Assembly: GCA_951213105.1 (NCBI GenBank)
Contig: OX578147.1
Location: 127,425,822-127,489,821 of the forward strand
Reading direction: 5' to 3'
Source of the DNA: Amaurobius ferox
Taxonomy: Eukaryota > Arthropoda > Arachnida > Araneae > Amaurobiidae
DNA length: 64,000 bases
Shown here: piece after piece, positions 21,463 through 33,257 of the stretch
How the letters are laid out: each line of letters opens with the position of its first letter
Position numbering within the stretch: the stretch's first letter is position 1
Made by a program: the position numbers and the translations under genes
Notes under the pieces: generated by a model
Told to the model about the DNA's origin: nothing
What the model saw: the letters and a program-made list of their open reading frames with translations, nothing else
Databases searched by the model: none

Positions 21463-22560
21463 ATTTTTAATTATGCTCTGAGAAGTCATCGGAGAGAGTT
21501 CTAGAATTTACCTTCGAGGAGTAATCTAAAGAATAATATTATGTTTTATGATAAAAAAAACTTAAATATTAATTAAAAATAATTTGAAATTATTTTCTAC
21601 AATGATAATTTGAAAAAGAAATCTAAAACAGTCGTAACAAAATGTGGAAATAAATGAATAGGAAAAGAAAGTGGTGCAGAATCTTAATCCATGCATTTTG
21701 AACCTGTAACTTTTAGAGATTTAAAAATACGTAGATTAATATTCTGAAAAAAGAAAATTGTGTACAACAATGAACAAACTACCACAATAGCACACTTTTA
21801 CAATTTTCTGTAACTTCTACAATGCGCCGTTCTAGCTCGAGCGTGCCAAATCTGGAGAACATTTGTAAAAGCGAGGGGGGGAATTCCTGGACATACTGGC
21901 CATGCTTTAAAGATCGCTAAACACAGAAAAGGCTACGTCTAGTGATACTAGCTCTTTAGAATATACCGGCTCCATGTGAGGAGACAGTTGTTAATTCAGG
22001 GCAATGGAGGTCCTAAACCGGCATTATCATGGCTGCATACTGTGGCTGATATTTAAATAATATATATACGGGTCTCATCTTCAACCACTCAGTTTGCTTC
22101 TACTTGAAATATCTGCTTCTACAGAATAATGTCAAATGACCACATGTATTATCCTAGTTGCTTCGCCGTATGACCATTATCGTTAGTATAGATACGTACA
22201 TCTTCCATATTTAGTTATCGCCTGATACATCTTCTGTCTTCAGTTATCGCTACCACGTGGAAGCCAGTGGATTACGACTACCACATCGAATCCAGTAACC
22301 GCTACATAGAGGCAGGGCTGGAACCGTGATGAAAAAAATATTTGAAATAGGAAGGGTATAAATTCAGTAACAGGTAAAGTCCTCGAAACACCCATAGTTC
22401 GAAGCGAAGTAGAAAGCTGAGAAACACAACATCACCTACGTATATTGATTTGGGTAAAGACTTTAAAATGACTATGGAACATGAAGAAACTACAACCTTA
22501 TTAGGCAGCGTAAACAGGGCGATATTAACCAATATGGGATATGACAATTGACTACATAAG
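21463..22560. other. Unassigned; possibly LTR-like with a relic micro-exon
   Basis: Unusually GC-containing stretch at 21830-22320 with a TATA-like ATATATATACGGG at about 22063. I cannot show paired LTRs. Bases 22160-22225 match, in opposite orientation, 27950-28010, which flank a 33-nt micro-exon. The minus-strand frame at 22302-22547 has no supported homology. Confidence 0.3.
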
Positions 22561-22980
22561 TGAAATTCTTTCTCTACATTTTATCCAATTGTTCTGAAAA
22601 CGGAACATACTTTCAACATTAATTTAAACTTTTGTCAAAAGAGTATAAGAGATACTTCGCAAAAATATTGTTTAATAAAATTAAAATAAGATTATGGTTA
22701 ACATAGTTGATTAGAAATCAATTCATTTTATAAAAATTAATTAATCATAAATGTGTATATATATCCCCACGTAGACCTTTGAAGAATAGACCTATGTGCA
22801 TTTTGTACACTTTGTCATTATAAGTATAACTATCGACATAGCTTCTGATGCTATATATTCATAAAAAGTTAGATATGAAATCTGTATGACATATGATGCT
22901 TATTCTGCAATGCTGAGATCAATATTGTTTTTCCTTTTGTTAATTAAAAATTATTATGAATTATGAATTCAATGATTTTC

Positions 22981-22982
<2 letters not shown>

Positions 22983-23070
<88 letters not shown>
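22983..23070. repeat. (TA)n microsatellite, about 88 bp
   Basis: Uninterrupted TA repeat just upstream of the Penelope-like element. Confidence 0.95.
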
Positions 23071-23071
<1 letters not shown>

Positions 23072-23542
23072 TTTTGGTATTACTTTTAGTGTTTAATTTG
23101 TATTTCATGTTAGTTTTGATTTAAAAAATGCACTTTTCAGTGCAGCTCTCAGTTTATCTTTTAGTGCTACGTGCCATTAGGTAATTTGTGTATATATAAT
23201 ATGATAATATAGTTTATATTTATATTAATAGATATTAATATTTATATTAAGTTTTATTTATATTCAATAAATTATTTATAATCATTTATTTATAATCAAT
23301 TGTTGGATGAAACCGATTATACCTTATACTTTTTATTACCACTATGTAATCTCAACTACTGTGACTTGTTTTATTATTATTTGTTAGCGCTTGGCAAAAT
23401 AGTGTAATTGTTAATCAATACATTAGTGCCCGGTAACCTATATAAATTGGAATATAGGGGATTGATAACAAGCAATCAATGTTTTCTCTTTCTTGATTTG
23501 TAGACACTCTTTGGTATCAAGCCATCACTATTCACCAAACTC

Positions 23543-24232
23543 ATGAAATTTCGTACTTGTCGGGATAAACATTGTAAGACCTGTCCGTCAGCCTTTCCTT
23601 TTCAGATTAATAATAATAACCCTACATATTTAACTTTTTGTAAAGTATATAATTGCGTTTACAAATTAACATGTATTTCTTGTAATATTTCGTATATTGG
23701 ACAAACAAGTACCCCTCTCCACCTTCGTTTTAATGTTCATAGAAACCACATTAAGAAATTTAGCTCTCGACCATCACACAATTTCCAACTTCCACCTCCT
23801 GCTTATCATAACACTGGTAATAACTTTGAATATGCCCATTTTTATCATCATGGAATTGAAAATATTTTAATTTTAATTCTGGACATTGTAAAGAATCCGG
23901 CTGATAGATTATATTTTGAAAATTCACTAATCAAACAGCATAAAACTATATTTCCACATGGATTAAATCAAATGTATAATAACAGGAATGTAGTAAAAAC
24001 TACCTATAAAAATCCAAATTATGATCTTTCTATCTTTAACATCGTAAATTATAACTCTTATAGTGCTTCTTCGAAGAGATCAAAGCTAGGAAATTATAAC
24101 AATAAAAAGTGTCAAAATCTGAACATAAAAGCTAAAATCACTGAGCTAGAAAAAAACTTTACATCTTCTTATAAACACTATAAAAATTTGGGTATTCAAT
24201 ACCAAAAAACAACTATTAAATCAAGTATATAA
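23543..24232 (+). pseudogene. GIY-YIG endonuclease of a Penelope-like element
   Basis: A 229-codon frame. A cysteine cluster (C-R-D-K-H-C-K-T-C-P) is followed by C-V-Y-K-L-T-C-I-S-C and I-S-Y-I-G-Q-T, then R..H, and further on R-L-Y-F-E-N-S-L-I-K-Q with the conserved Glu and G-L-N. These are the GIY-YIG landmarks as found in endonuclease-bearing Penelope-like elements (PLEs). It is followed, in the same direction, by the reverse transcriptase (24425-26107). An endonuclease preceding the RT is the permuted order known for the Naiad/Chlamys clade; canonical Penelope has it at the C-terminus. The frame itself is open, but downstream frameshifts show that this copy is dead. Confidence 0.75.
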
Positions 24233-24424
24233 TACTTTCATAAAATCATTTAATCATGATGAGCATTTTTCATACCTGTTATAATAAGATCATATAACAA
24301 GAGCTTATTTTATAACCCGCTATCTGTCCATTCAACCCCTTTCTATCTCTAATTATATTCAAAATAAAAAGTATAATACTTATTGTGTAATTAAATACAA
24401 AAATTCACTTTACAATAATATAAA

Positions 24425-26107
24425 CTTTAATTATTTATTTCAGCGGTATAAACGTTATTTCCCAATTCCTAATACTCAAATTTTCAATACATTTAAATAT
24501 AATACCCCTTTGGGTAAACAAATTTTCAATTACAGTGATATCTCAAAAACTCTGTTGAATCAAAATACCAATCCCAATTTATTTTTTATTTATTTATTTT
24601 ATTCAATTTAAGTGGCAACTACAGATGAAATCCAGTTACAGTAGCCACAAACCCTGTGTTTGCAACCAGTCAAATTATTCTAAATTTATAGACTGTGATC
24701 ATAAACATATAATTACTAGTGATCTCAATGTTGTTCAAAATTTAGAACTTAAAAATCTCATGCTTTATGGCACCAAATTTCGGGTACAAAATACATTAAA
24801 TCATTGTCTTTTAATTAAACAACTAAATATTGATCTAGAAAAATTCATATACAAAATTGCTTGTAGTAAAAATTATCCCATTGAAGCTTTCGATATATGG
24901 TAAGGTAAATATTCTGACAAATGTCAAACATCTCATTGGTAACTTGCCTACCACTAAACCTAAAATTAACTTTACAAACTCAAAACAGGCAATAAATGAA
25001 CTAAAATCACAATTTGTCGTCACATATGTGGATAAAGCTGCTAACAATTACGCCATCATTTGCAAAAAATATTATGTACAAATCTTAAACGAATTTATAA
25101 ATCACAATAATATATTTAAAAGCATTGAATCTTCAGCAACAACTATATCACAGAAAATTATTGCATTTCATAAACTATTAAAATTACGTTGCAACAATCT
25201 AAGATTCCCTTACATTTTTATGATCCCAAAATTTCATAAGAACCCTATCTCTTTTAGATCTGTAACTATTGGACATAAATCATATGCAACAGTTACTAGT
25301 AAATCTTTATTGGCAATTATTAATAAAATCACTTCTAATATAATAGATAATTCAACTACTCATATTATTAATAACAGTTATCAATTAATTCAAAAGTTAG
25401 ATACTATTAATATTTTGGGATTTAAAACTTTGGATTTTAAGGACATATTTAATAATATTGATATAAAAGATCTATATAGTGTAATTTGGGATTTAATTAA
25501 ATCTTTCTATATTAGACAACATTTGGATATTGATCAATTTTACGTGCACCACCGTGTGTTCTTTTTAATAATTGCTTGATGCAAGGCAATAAAATTTATA
25601 TGCAAATGAAGAGGGTTCTTCAGGATGACTCTGCTAGTTCAGCTCTAGCAAATCTATATCTTCACTTCTTTTATAAACTCTGCATATACTTTCTACAGAT
25701 ATATTGATGATATCATTCTTATTAAAATAGCTCCCTCATCAACTGATATAGATTACAATTTCTATCCCCCAAATGTTTCACTTATACCAAATGAAAGCAA
25801 CATCTCATCAAGTGTTAACATTTTTGATTTAACTGTCTCTCTTGATAATTATTATTCATTTTTGTCAAACACTTTTGACAAAAGAAAGGGTTTTCCATTT
25901 AAAATTCACAAGATAATCAATTTCAATTCCTGTATGAGTAAACAGGTATACAAAAATACTTTAACCTCAAAATCCTATGAAATTGATTTATTATGTGAAA
26001 ATACACAATTTAGCAACCATCTAGTAGATTTAATACAATGCTGTAAGGCTGAATCCTATCCAGAAAATTTTCTCAAATATCACTACAGAAATTTTAAATT
26101 CAATTAA
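24425..26107 (+). pseudogene. Penelope-like reverse transcriptase, frameshifted
   Basis: Broken into at least four frame segments. 24625-24903 carries the PLE-specific N-terminal RT0 region, with C-D-H-K-H-I-I-T-S-D-L and L-Y-G-T-K-F-R. A frameshift near 24900 leads to D-K-A-A-N-N-Y-A-I-I-C, P-Y-I-F-M-I-P-K-F-H-K-N-P and L-D-F-K-D-I-F-N-N-I-D (RT motifs 1-3). After a shift near 25575 comes S-A-L-A-N-L-Y-L. Another shift near 25695 leads to the catalytic R-Y-I-D-D-I-I-L (YxDD box). The last piece ends at a stop at 26105-26107. A short sequence at 24578-24650 also resembles 51400-51445. Too many frameshifts to be active. Confidence 0.75.
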
Positions 26108-27432
26108 TAATCTGTCAATTATTATTTTGGTCAAATTTGAAATTGCTATTATATACATCTTATATTAAAATATTATAAATATTCTTGGGGCTCATATTAA
26201 TCTTTGTGATGTTTTAGATAGATATTATTTAACAATTATTTATTACTTAGTAAAATATTTAATCATGTATTTCTTCATATCTTTAATTCTTGGAGTTGAT
26301 AATTTTCTATTTATATATCACTTGTCAATTGAATAAGATTTCTTCGGGAGTATTTCCTAAAATTCGCAGCAGATGGCTCAATCTAGAATTCTATAGAGAT
26401 ATATTCTTGTGCTAGATCACCGATATATTCGGCGTCAATTATGATGGTGACAATAGGTATGTTTTTATTTCTATTTTTATTTCTATCTACGCCCTTGTTG
26501 ATTGATATGTCACTAATATATCTGGTATTTGTTCGGTTATCCTCTTCTTTCCATTTGTCTCTTATTATTTCCATTTTTGTTTCCGTCTGGTAATGTGTCG
26601 GATCTTTTAACAATGTTTCAACCACGTGGCTGCATCCTCGTGCGAAACACATTTTGGATCCTCCGAGAATTTAAAAAGCAACATGTACGGAGGTTCTATC
26701 CAATTTTATCCAAATTCATATATTCAACTTTCATCTTGTCTTTACAAATTTTCCTTTTTATCATTTTAGTATTTTGAGCCTCCAGCTTTTGACAATCCTT
26801 TGACGCTCTTGCTTAGTTTGTATGTAACACTCTTGTATGTTACTTTATTCTCATGTATTATTAATTATATTACCGTATAGTTTAAAATTAAGATCAATTT
26901 AAATTCTCAGGTATCATTGGTTTCCTGTTGATAGATATCTTATTTCAAATCCTCTTTTACATTATCTCCTTCGTGTTATTGAACCAAGGTATGCCACTAT
27001 TCATGTTTGAAATTAGCCTTATTATATTTATTTTTATTATATATATATATAATAATAATAATAGTTTGAAAGTCCAATGATAGAAAAGCGAGAAGCTGCA
27101 ACTCGAAAAACCTTACTTTCTAACAAACCTACAAAATAAAAGAATAAAACAGCAAATTTTCAATCAAATGGAAAAAAAATACAAATTTCGAATCAAGTTA
27201 AAGAAAATCAACAAATTTCCATGGTATGGAAACGATAATAGAAAAACATAAAAAGTCCAAGTATTAATGCTATACACGTGGACAAGGCCTAAGTCTAAAA
27301 AATGGAATTATTCACTTCGGCAAAACTCTTCATCGGGTCCAAGTATTTTATCGAAGCAAACACAAAATATATATATGCTTCTGAAGAAATAGATAGATTA
27401 TATATATAAACTATTTAACTATTTCTACTTGG

Positions 27433-27437
<5 letters not shown>
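26108..27437. other. Probable 3' part of the Penelope-like element, then intron
   Basis: Continues the very AT-rich composition of the element. A minus-strand 89-codon frame (26383-26652) and a plus frame (26529-26777) lack homology. Around 27315-27345 the minus strand has a hammerhead-like CCGATGA ... CCGAAG (see findings). Confidence 0.3.
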
Positions 27438-27515
<78 letters not shown>

Positions 27516-27530
27516 TATATATATATATTA
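27438..27530. repeat. (TA)n microsatellite
   Basis: About 70 bp of TA with one AAA interruption near 27508. Confidence 0.9.
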
Positions 27531-27988
27531 GCTAAATATTATTCAAGATCCACTCCTGCCTTTGAATTGCGTCTGACTCTTGGAATTAATTTAATTGTAA
27601 TTATATTCTTATTACAGCTGATTTTGAGGGTAAGTCTTCATTTAAATATCTAACCATTTGGTGATAATTTAGAGTAATAGACCTGGGCTATTTATACTTT
27701 GAATGAATTCTTTATCTTAATGATTGGTCGTCCTCCTTGGTTTATATACACCTTTTTTCATGTATCAGGAATATGACGACCAATAATCTCCTGATACCTC
27801 CAAAATCAAAATGTGTTCAGGAGGTCTTAAAACATATATTGGCATCAAAATCTCGAATTCGAAAATTTTCGTGAAAACAATTATTTTTCTATGGTATGTT
27901 ACATAGTATGAGAAATTAAAAATGCAAATTGTGTTATAAGTAACGTATCAAGACGTTAGCTAAATATGGAAGATGTATCTGTACTAAC
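27531..27988. other. Intron, nothing recognised
   Basis: No supported feature until the 33-nt candidate exon at 27989. Confidence 0.3.
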
Positions 27989-28021
27989 GAGAATGGTCAC
28001 ACAGCGAAGGTCCTGGCTGAG
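27989..28021 (-). CDS. Candidate variant micro-exon (33 nt)
   Basis: The minus strand has acceptor TTGTTATTTCAG and donor GTTAGTAC around 33 nt, phase 1, reading A-Q-P-G-P-S-L-C-D-H-S. The start A-x-P-G-P resembles the plus-strand micro-exon at 52364, and the donor type GTTAGTA is the same. It is shorter than 39 nt and carries a cysteine, so it may be a relic. It lies between array blocks, in the right orientation and phase. Confidence 0.4.
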
Positions 28022-28377
28022 CTGAAATAACAAGGAGATATTCTAGAGCTGCCAGGGAAAAAGCACATAAGTCAAAAACAAGAATTTTAAAATATCTAGA
28101 AATAAAAAAAATATTGATGCTTTCAGGAGAACTTATCATTATTATTTTTTTATTATTATTATCAGATCACAAATTTAATTTTTTTGGAGTTTGTTATACA
28201 TTTATGAGCTAAATAAATGATAACTTTTCTTAATTTATATTTTTTACCCCACTGCTATCCGTACAAAATTTAATAAGTGTTTGAAGTTCTCGTTTAACAT
28301 TTTAAGCCTAACTGACTTGCGTGCTTTTCCAGAAACAAAGATCATAAATTTCTTAAATCAAATATGTTATAAATAAA
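28022..28377. other. Intron, nothing recognised
   Basis: AT-rich sequence with a short ATT/TTA run at about 28140-28160. Confidence 0.3.
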
Positions 28378-29676
28378 CAAAAAAGATCAATCATGCTTAA
28401 AGCATTGATTATGAAACACTTTCCATCTTCAATGCAATTTTATTAAAACATCTTTAAAATGCAATACATTCCTCGGTAATATTTTAAAACTTATCACAAT
28501 ACTACATTAATTTATTATATTTGAAAACTTAAACCTTCATCGAAAAAAATGAACTTCATTCAAATGACTGCATTGAAATATAAATTGCCTGGTTTAAACA
28601 TCTCTAAAATGCGATACATTCCTCGGTAATATTTTTAAAACTATCATAATACTACGATAATTTATTATATTTGAAAACTTCATCGAAAAACAACTGAAAT
28701 TCATTCAAATGACGTCATAGAAAAAATAACACGCCTGGATCTCTCTATAAAAACAGCATTTCATTCATAACATTTTCCCATTCATCTCATTCATCACAAT
28801 ACTATAATAATTTATTTTATTTAAAAATTAAGTCCATGGAGCTACAAGTAATTAAACTCTATGCTTAAAACTTCATCGAAAAAAATCGTCCTTCTCTTTG
28901 TAAAATCAATTAATATTTCATTCATATCAGCTATGCAGACTCCATGGGCTAAATAATTTTGTGTTAAAGAAATACAGCAGCAATTCTAATACAACTTATT
29001 CTACATATTTTGCTGTTTACATTTTACATAAGTGAAAAATAGGCTTCGTTGTAGAAATAATCAAATTTGGATGATCATTTAAACTCAAAATTTATTGTAA
29101 TTGCGTTGTTTCAGTATGTAGATGCACAGAATTTAAGCCAAAAATAATGTGGTTTTAGGACGGATATAACACTCAATATGAATTAAAAAGAACTTTCAAA
29201 ATCACGATTTTGAGACAAGATGGATTCCATATATTATTTTGAAGTGGGTCACTTGATCATTTCATATCATGGTCAAGTGATCGCTTCATATAAGGGATGT
29301 AATTATTATTTTAATTTTTATTTAAAAACTACTAAATATATTTCGCTGATTTTTTTTTTATATATTTTATGGAACAATTTGAATATTACCTAAAATTTTC
29401 GAAGCAATTTGTGAATTTTAAATCCGCTTAAAAAATGTTTGAAAAATTAGGTCCCATTGGGTTCAATGTATTCCATTTTTTCAACCCGGGTTCAATCCAA
29501 AACTAATTGGGTGATATTATTCATTTATATTCCCATAGGTCCTACAGACCGTCTGAACAACATACTAAAATTTCATTTTGATTAAGTCATTTTTACGGCA
29601 GTTATCGTGCTAACGGACAGACAGACAGAATGAATGAACATAGTCATAAACACTTTTCAACTTTGTTGTAAAGTGT
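28378..29676 (+). mobile_element. Family C element
   Basis: Starts CAAAAAAGATCAATCATGC and ends ACACTTTTCAACTTTGTTG / TAAAGTGT. It holds the same order of blocks as 31212-32565, including TCCCATAGGTCC and ACGGACAGACAGACAGAATG. TAA(A) lies on both sides. Non-coding. Confidence 0.75.
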
Positions 29677-29679
29677 TAA

Positions 29680-29977
29680 AAATTGGAATTTTTGACTTAT
29701 GTGCTTTCTCTCGCCACCTATAGATATCGAAATCATACAAATTTTAGTGTGCAGAAAATAAAAGTACAATAAATGAGCATGCTGCGATTAAATTATTACG
29801 ATATTTCTCTAATAAAACATATCAGACAAGTAGAATGAAATAAATTTTTGAAGTACCTCTATTATTATTTAAATGAAACTTTAATGTCTTTAAATGTAAC
29901 TTAGTAACGTATTAAGATGATAGGTGGTGGTGGGATAGCTATGCATTAACGGGCATGCAAGTAAATACATAAAAAAA
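29680..29977. repeat. Decayed micro-exon array unit
   Basis: Words of the array intron (AATCATACAAATTTT, GAGCATGC, CGGGCATGCAAGTAAATACATA) are recognisable, but no exon is left. A stretch at 29914-29938 resembles the start of the tRNA-headed SINE at 14865-14890. Confidence 0.45.
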
Positions 29978-30783
29978 TCTGATGTGGGCAGTACATGACT
30001 TTCCTTATATAATGCAATGAATTTACTACTTTTACAGTAAAAAAAATAGATTATTTTTATAGTAGATATTTATATTCTTTCCAAGATGTTGAATTTTCGT
30101 CAATTAGTCATCATTTTCATTGATTTAACGTCATTTTTATCCATTGGCGAGTTTTTCGTTAATTTAGCAACATTTAAAAAAGTCGCCAAGTTGGCGAAAT
30201 TCCACCAAATTCGTCGCCAAAATTTCGCCAAGCGTTATGGACGGAGAAATAAGTTCTTATAGCAGATAAATGATAATTGGCATTCAAATACAAAAGTATT
30301 ACTCAAAGTATCTTTTTTCATGAATGGAACGAGGTAAATCCACGAGAATGATGTCACCCAATTTATCGCATGGTATTACATATGAAAAGTGAACATGTTT
30401 CTCAATAGGAAATATTTTTTTTATTTTATATGATTTTTTGATAATTCTTTTGAAAAATGTGCAATACTCGAGAACGGTTCATGCTAGCGTTCTAAGATTT
30501 ATGTCAATCGCTTTCTAATGAAACATTATATAAGAAATCTCTATTTGCATAACTTTATTAAAGATTTTGATTTTTTGACGATTTTTTTAAAATTTCACTC
30601 GAAAATTTAAGGGGGGGGGGGTCTGAACATTCGGCTGCGTATAAAAACAATAGGCTTCCAGTATTCACGGATTGTAATTTTTGTACCAAATTTCGTTCGA
30701 ATCGGTCTATTCGTTCGTCAGTTATCGTCTCCAAAGACTCACACTGACACACACACATACACACACACACACACGCACGCACA

Positions 30784-30824
<41 letters not shown>

Positions 30825-30955
30825 CCATCACTTCAAAAATGTTCGATTCATGATCAGGGATGCTTGAAACGTGTTCTCCCGTCGAAAATTCGAATTCTAA
30901 TTTTCGACCCCGTCACAATACTTTCCTTATACATTATTGTATATGAGAAAAGTAA
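29978..30955 (+). mobile_element. Helitron-like element, full length (family H), in an array unit
   Basis: Starts TCTGATGTGGGCAGTACATGAC and ends in a hairpin at 30918-30953 followed by AA. The flanking array sequence is rejoined exactly (..AAATACATAAAAAA | TAAAATACATG..) with no target duplication, so the insertion lies between A and T, as Helitrons do. The terminal CTRR of typical Helitrons is not seen (GTAA instead). CA repeats at 30747-30822 and the minus-strand frame through them are not a gene. Confidence 0.6.
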
Positions 30956-31064
30956 TAAAATACATGAATTAATAATAAAAGCGGTAAAGCTCATAAAATT
31001 ATGTAACTTGTATGATAAGTGAAATATTCAGATTTTAATTACAAACAGAACTTGCAGTACTCAC

Positions 31065-31103
31065 GTTTAGGTTTATCTTCACCGGGTGGAGGTTTCGGCT
31101 TAG
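31065..31103 (-). CDS. Pro-rich micro-exon (39 nt), Lys subtype
   Basis: Acceptor TTATTTTAG, donor GTGAGTAC. Coding A-K-P-K-P-P-P-G-E-D-K-P-K in phase 1. The tyrosine is lost and lysine added, a subtype shared with 32658 and 32892. Confidence 0.8.
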
Positions 31104-31211
31104 CTAAAATAATGACAAATTTTAATCATACAAGTTCCTGGGGTACATAAACATGCAGTAAACGAGCATGCAAGTAAATATACATAGAAAATAAAATACA
31201 TGAATTATTAA

Positions 31212-32565
31212 CAAGAGAGATCAATCATGCATAAAGCATTGATTATGAAACACTTCCAACTGCAATGCAATTTTATTTAAACATCTCTAAAATGCTATAC
31301 ATTCCTCGGTAATATTTTTAAAATTATCTTAATACTACATTAATTTATTATACTTGAAAACTTAAAACTTCGTCGAAAAAAAATGAACTTCATTCAAATA
31401 ACAGCATTGAAATGTAAATTGCCTTATTTAAGCATCTCTAAAATGCGATACATTCCTCGGTAATATTTTTAAAATTATCATAATACTACAATAATTTATT
31501 ATATTTGAAAACTTCATCGAAAACAAATTAAATTTATTCAAATGACGTCATCGAAATATAACACGCCTGGCTCTTATAAAAGCAACATTTTATTCAGAAA
31601 CATTTTTCCATTCATTTCATTCATCACGATACTATAATAATTAATTTTATTTAAAACTTAAAATCATGGAGGTACAAGTAATTTAACTCTATGCTCAAAA
31701 CTTCATCAAAAAATCATTCGCTTCTCTGTAAAATTAATTATTTTTTTCATTCATGTCAGCTATATTGCAGACTCCATGGGCTAAATGATTTTACGTTAAA
31801 GAAATGCAGCAATTCTTATACAAATCATTCTACATCTTTTGGTATTTACATCCTCCATAAGTGAAAAGTAGGCTTCGTTGTAAAAATAATCAAAGTTGGA
31901 CGATCATTTAAACTCAACTATATTATAATTGCGTTGTTTCAGGATGTAGATGCATAGAATTTAAGCAAAAATAAAGCGGTTTTAGGACAGATACAACACT
32001 CAATATGAATTAAAAAGAACTTTAAAAATCATGATTTTGACACAAGATGGATGCCATATATTATTTTGAAGTGGGTCACGTGATCTCTTCATATAATGAT
32101 CACGTGATCTCTTCATATAACGGATGCAATTAAACGGATTATTATTTATCGGTTTATAATTAAACGGATTATTAAACGGATTATTATGTAACGGATTATT
32201 ATTTTAATTCTTATTTAAAAAACTACTGAATATATTTTGCTGAATTTTTTTTTATATATTTTATGGGATAATTTGAATATTTCCTTAAACTTTCGAAGCA
32301 ATTTGTGAATTTTAAATTTCCTTACAAAATGTTTGAAAATTAGGTCCCATAGGGTTCCATGTATGTCATTTTTTCAACCCGGGTTCAATCCAAAACTATT
32401 TGAGTGATATCATTCATTTATATTCCCATAGGTCCTACAGACTTTTTGAACAACATACTAAAATTTCATTTTGATAAAATCATTTTTGCGACAGTTATCG
32501 TGCTAACGGACAGACATACAGAATGAACAAAGTCATAAACACTTTTCAACTATGTTGTAAAGTGT
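31212..32565 (+). mobile_element. Family C element at the same array position as 16560
   Basis: CAAGAGAGATCAATCATGC at the start, with the hairpin end at 32539-32565. TAA lies on both sides (31209-31211, 32566-32568). It sits at the same point of the 243-bp unit as the copy at 16560-18623. Inside, at about 32125-32200, is a short local repetition of AAACGGATTATTA. Confidence 0.75.
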
Positions 32566-32657
32566 TAATAAAAGCAATAAAGCTCATAAAATAATGTAAC
32601 TTGTATGACAAGTGAAATATTCAGATTTTAATTACAAACAGAACTTGCAGTACTCAC

Positions 32658-32696
32658 GTTTAGGTTTATCTTGACCGGGTTTAGGTTTCGGCTTAG
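32658..32696 (-). CDS. Pro-rich micro-exon (39 nt), Lys subtype
   Basis: Acceptor TCATTATTTCAG, donor GTGAGTAC. Coding A-K-P-K-P-K-P-G-Q-D-K-P-K, the most lysine-rich member. Confidence 0.8.
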
Positions 32697-32891
32697 CTGA
32701 AATAATGACATATTTTAATCATACAAGTTCCTGGGGTACATAAACGTACAGTAAACGAGCATGCAAGTAAATACATAGAAAATAAAATACATGAATTAAT
32801 AATAATAGCAATAAAGCTCATAAAATTATGTAACTTGTATGAAAAGTGAAATATTCAGATTTCAATTAAAAACAGAACTTTCAGTACTCAC

Positions 32892-32930
32892 GTTTAGGTT
32901 TACCTTGACCTGGTGGAGGTTTTGGCTTAT
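32892..32930 (-). CDS. Pro-rich micro-exon (39 nt), first of the array
   Basis: Acceptor CACTATTTTAG, donor GTGAGTAC. Coding (D)-K-P-K-P-P-P-G-Q-G-K-P-K. In transcription order it is the first 39-nt repeat after the antistasin-like exon at 33930. Confidence 0.8.
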
Positions 32931-33131
32931 CTAAAATAGTGACATATTTTAATCATACAAAATTTCTGGAGTACATAAACGAAATACAAATTTTTGGAGT
33001 ACATAAACGGAATACAAATTTCTGGAGACAAATGGAGAGAAGAGCAATTCTTATATCCCAAAAACCGATACGGCAATCGTCCCCCACTTATGTTAAAATA
33101 GAGCTCCGAACTAATTTAAAACGCATACCCG

Positions 33132-33242
33132 TGTTAAAAGTATAGCTCCGCATGAAGAGCCATGTTAAAGTATTACTCCGCATGAAGAGCCATGTTAAAG
33201 AATAGCTCCGCATGAGGAACCATGTTAAAGTATAGCTCCGCA
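33132..33242. repeat. Tandem repeat, about 4 copies of 30 bp
   Basis: Unit GTTAAAGTATAGCTCCGCAT followed by GAAGAGCCAT, with substitutions. Its sequence differs from the TTTAGAACAAAAA minisatellite that begins just after it. Confidence 0.85.
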
Positions 33243-33257
33243 CCGATGTAGAAAGCT

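Noticed and set aside
26383..26652. 89-codon minus frame
   Set aside because: Lies antisense to the probable 3' part of the Penelope-like element; no motif and no splice context.
27600..27640. 12-nt exon between TTATTACAG and GTAAGTC on the plus strand
   Set aside because: No homology to the other exons, opposite strand, and too short to separate from chance.
30558..30818. Cys/Val-rich minus frame
   Set aside because: It reads through a CA/TG microsatellite in a Helitron-like element.
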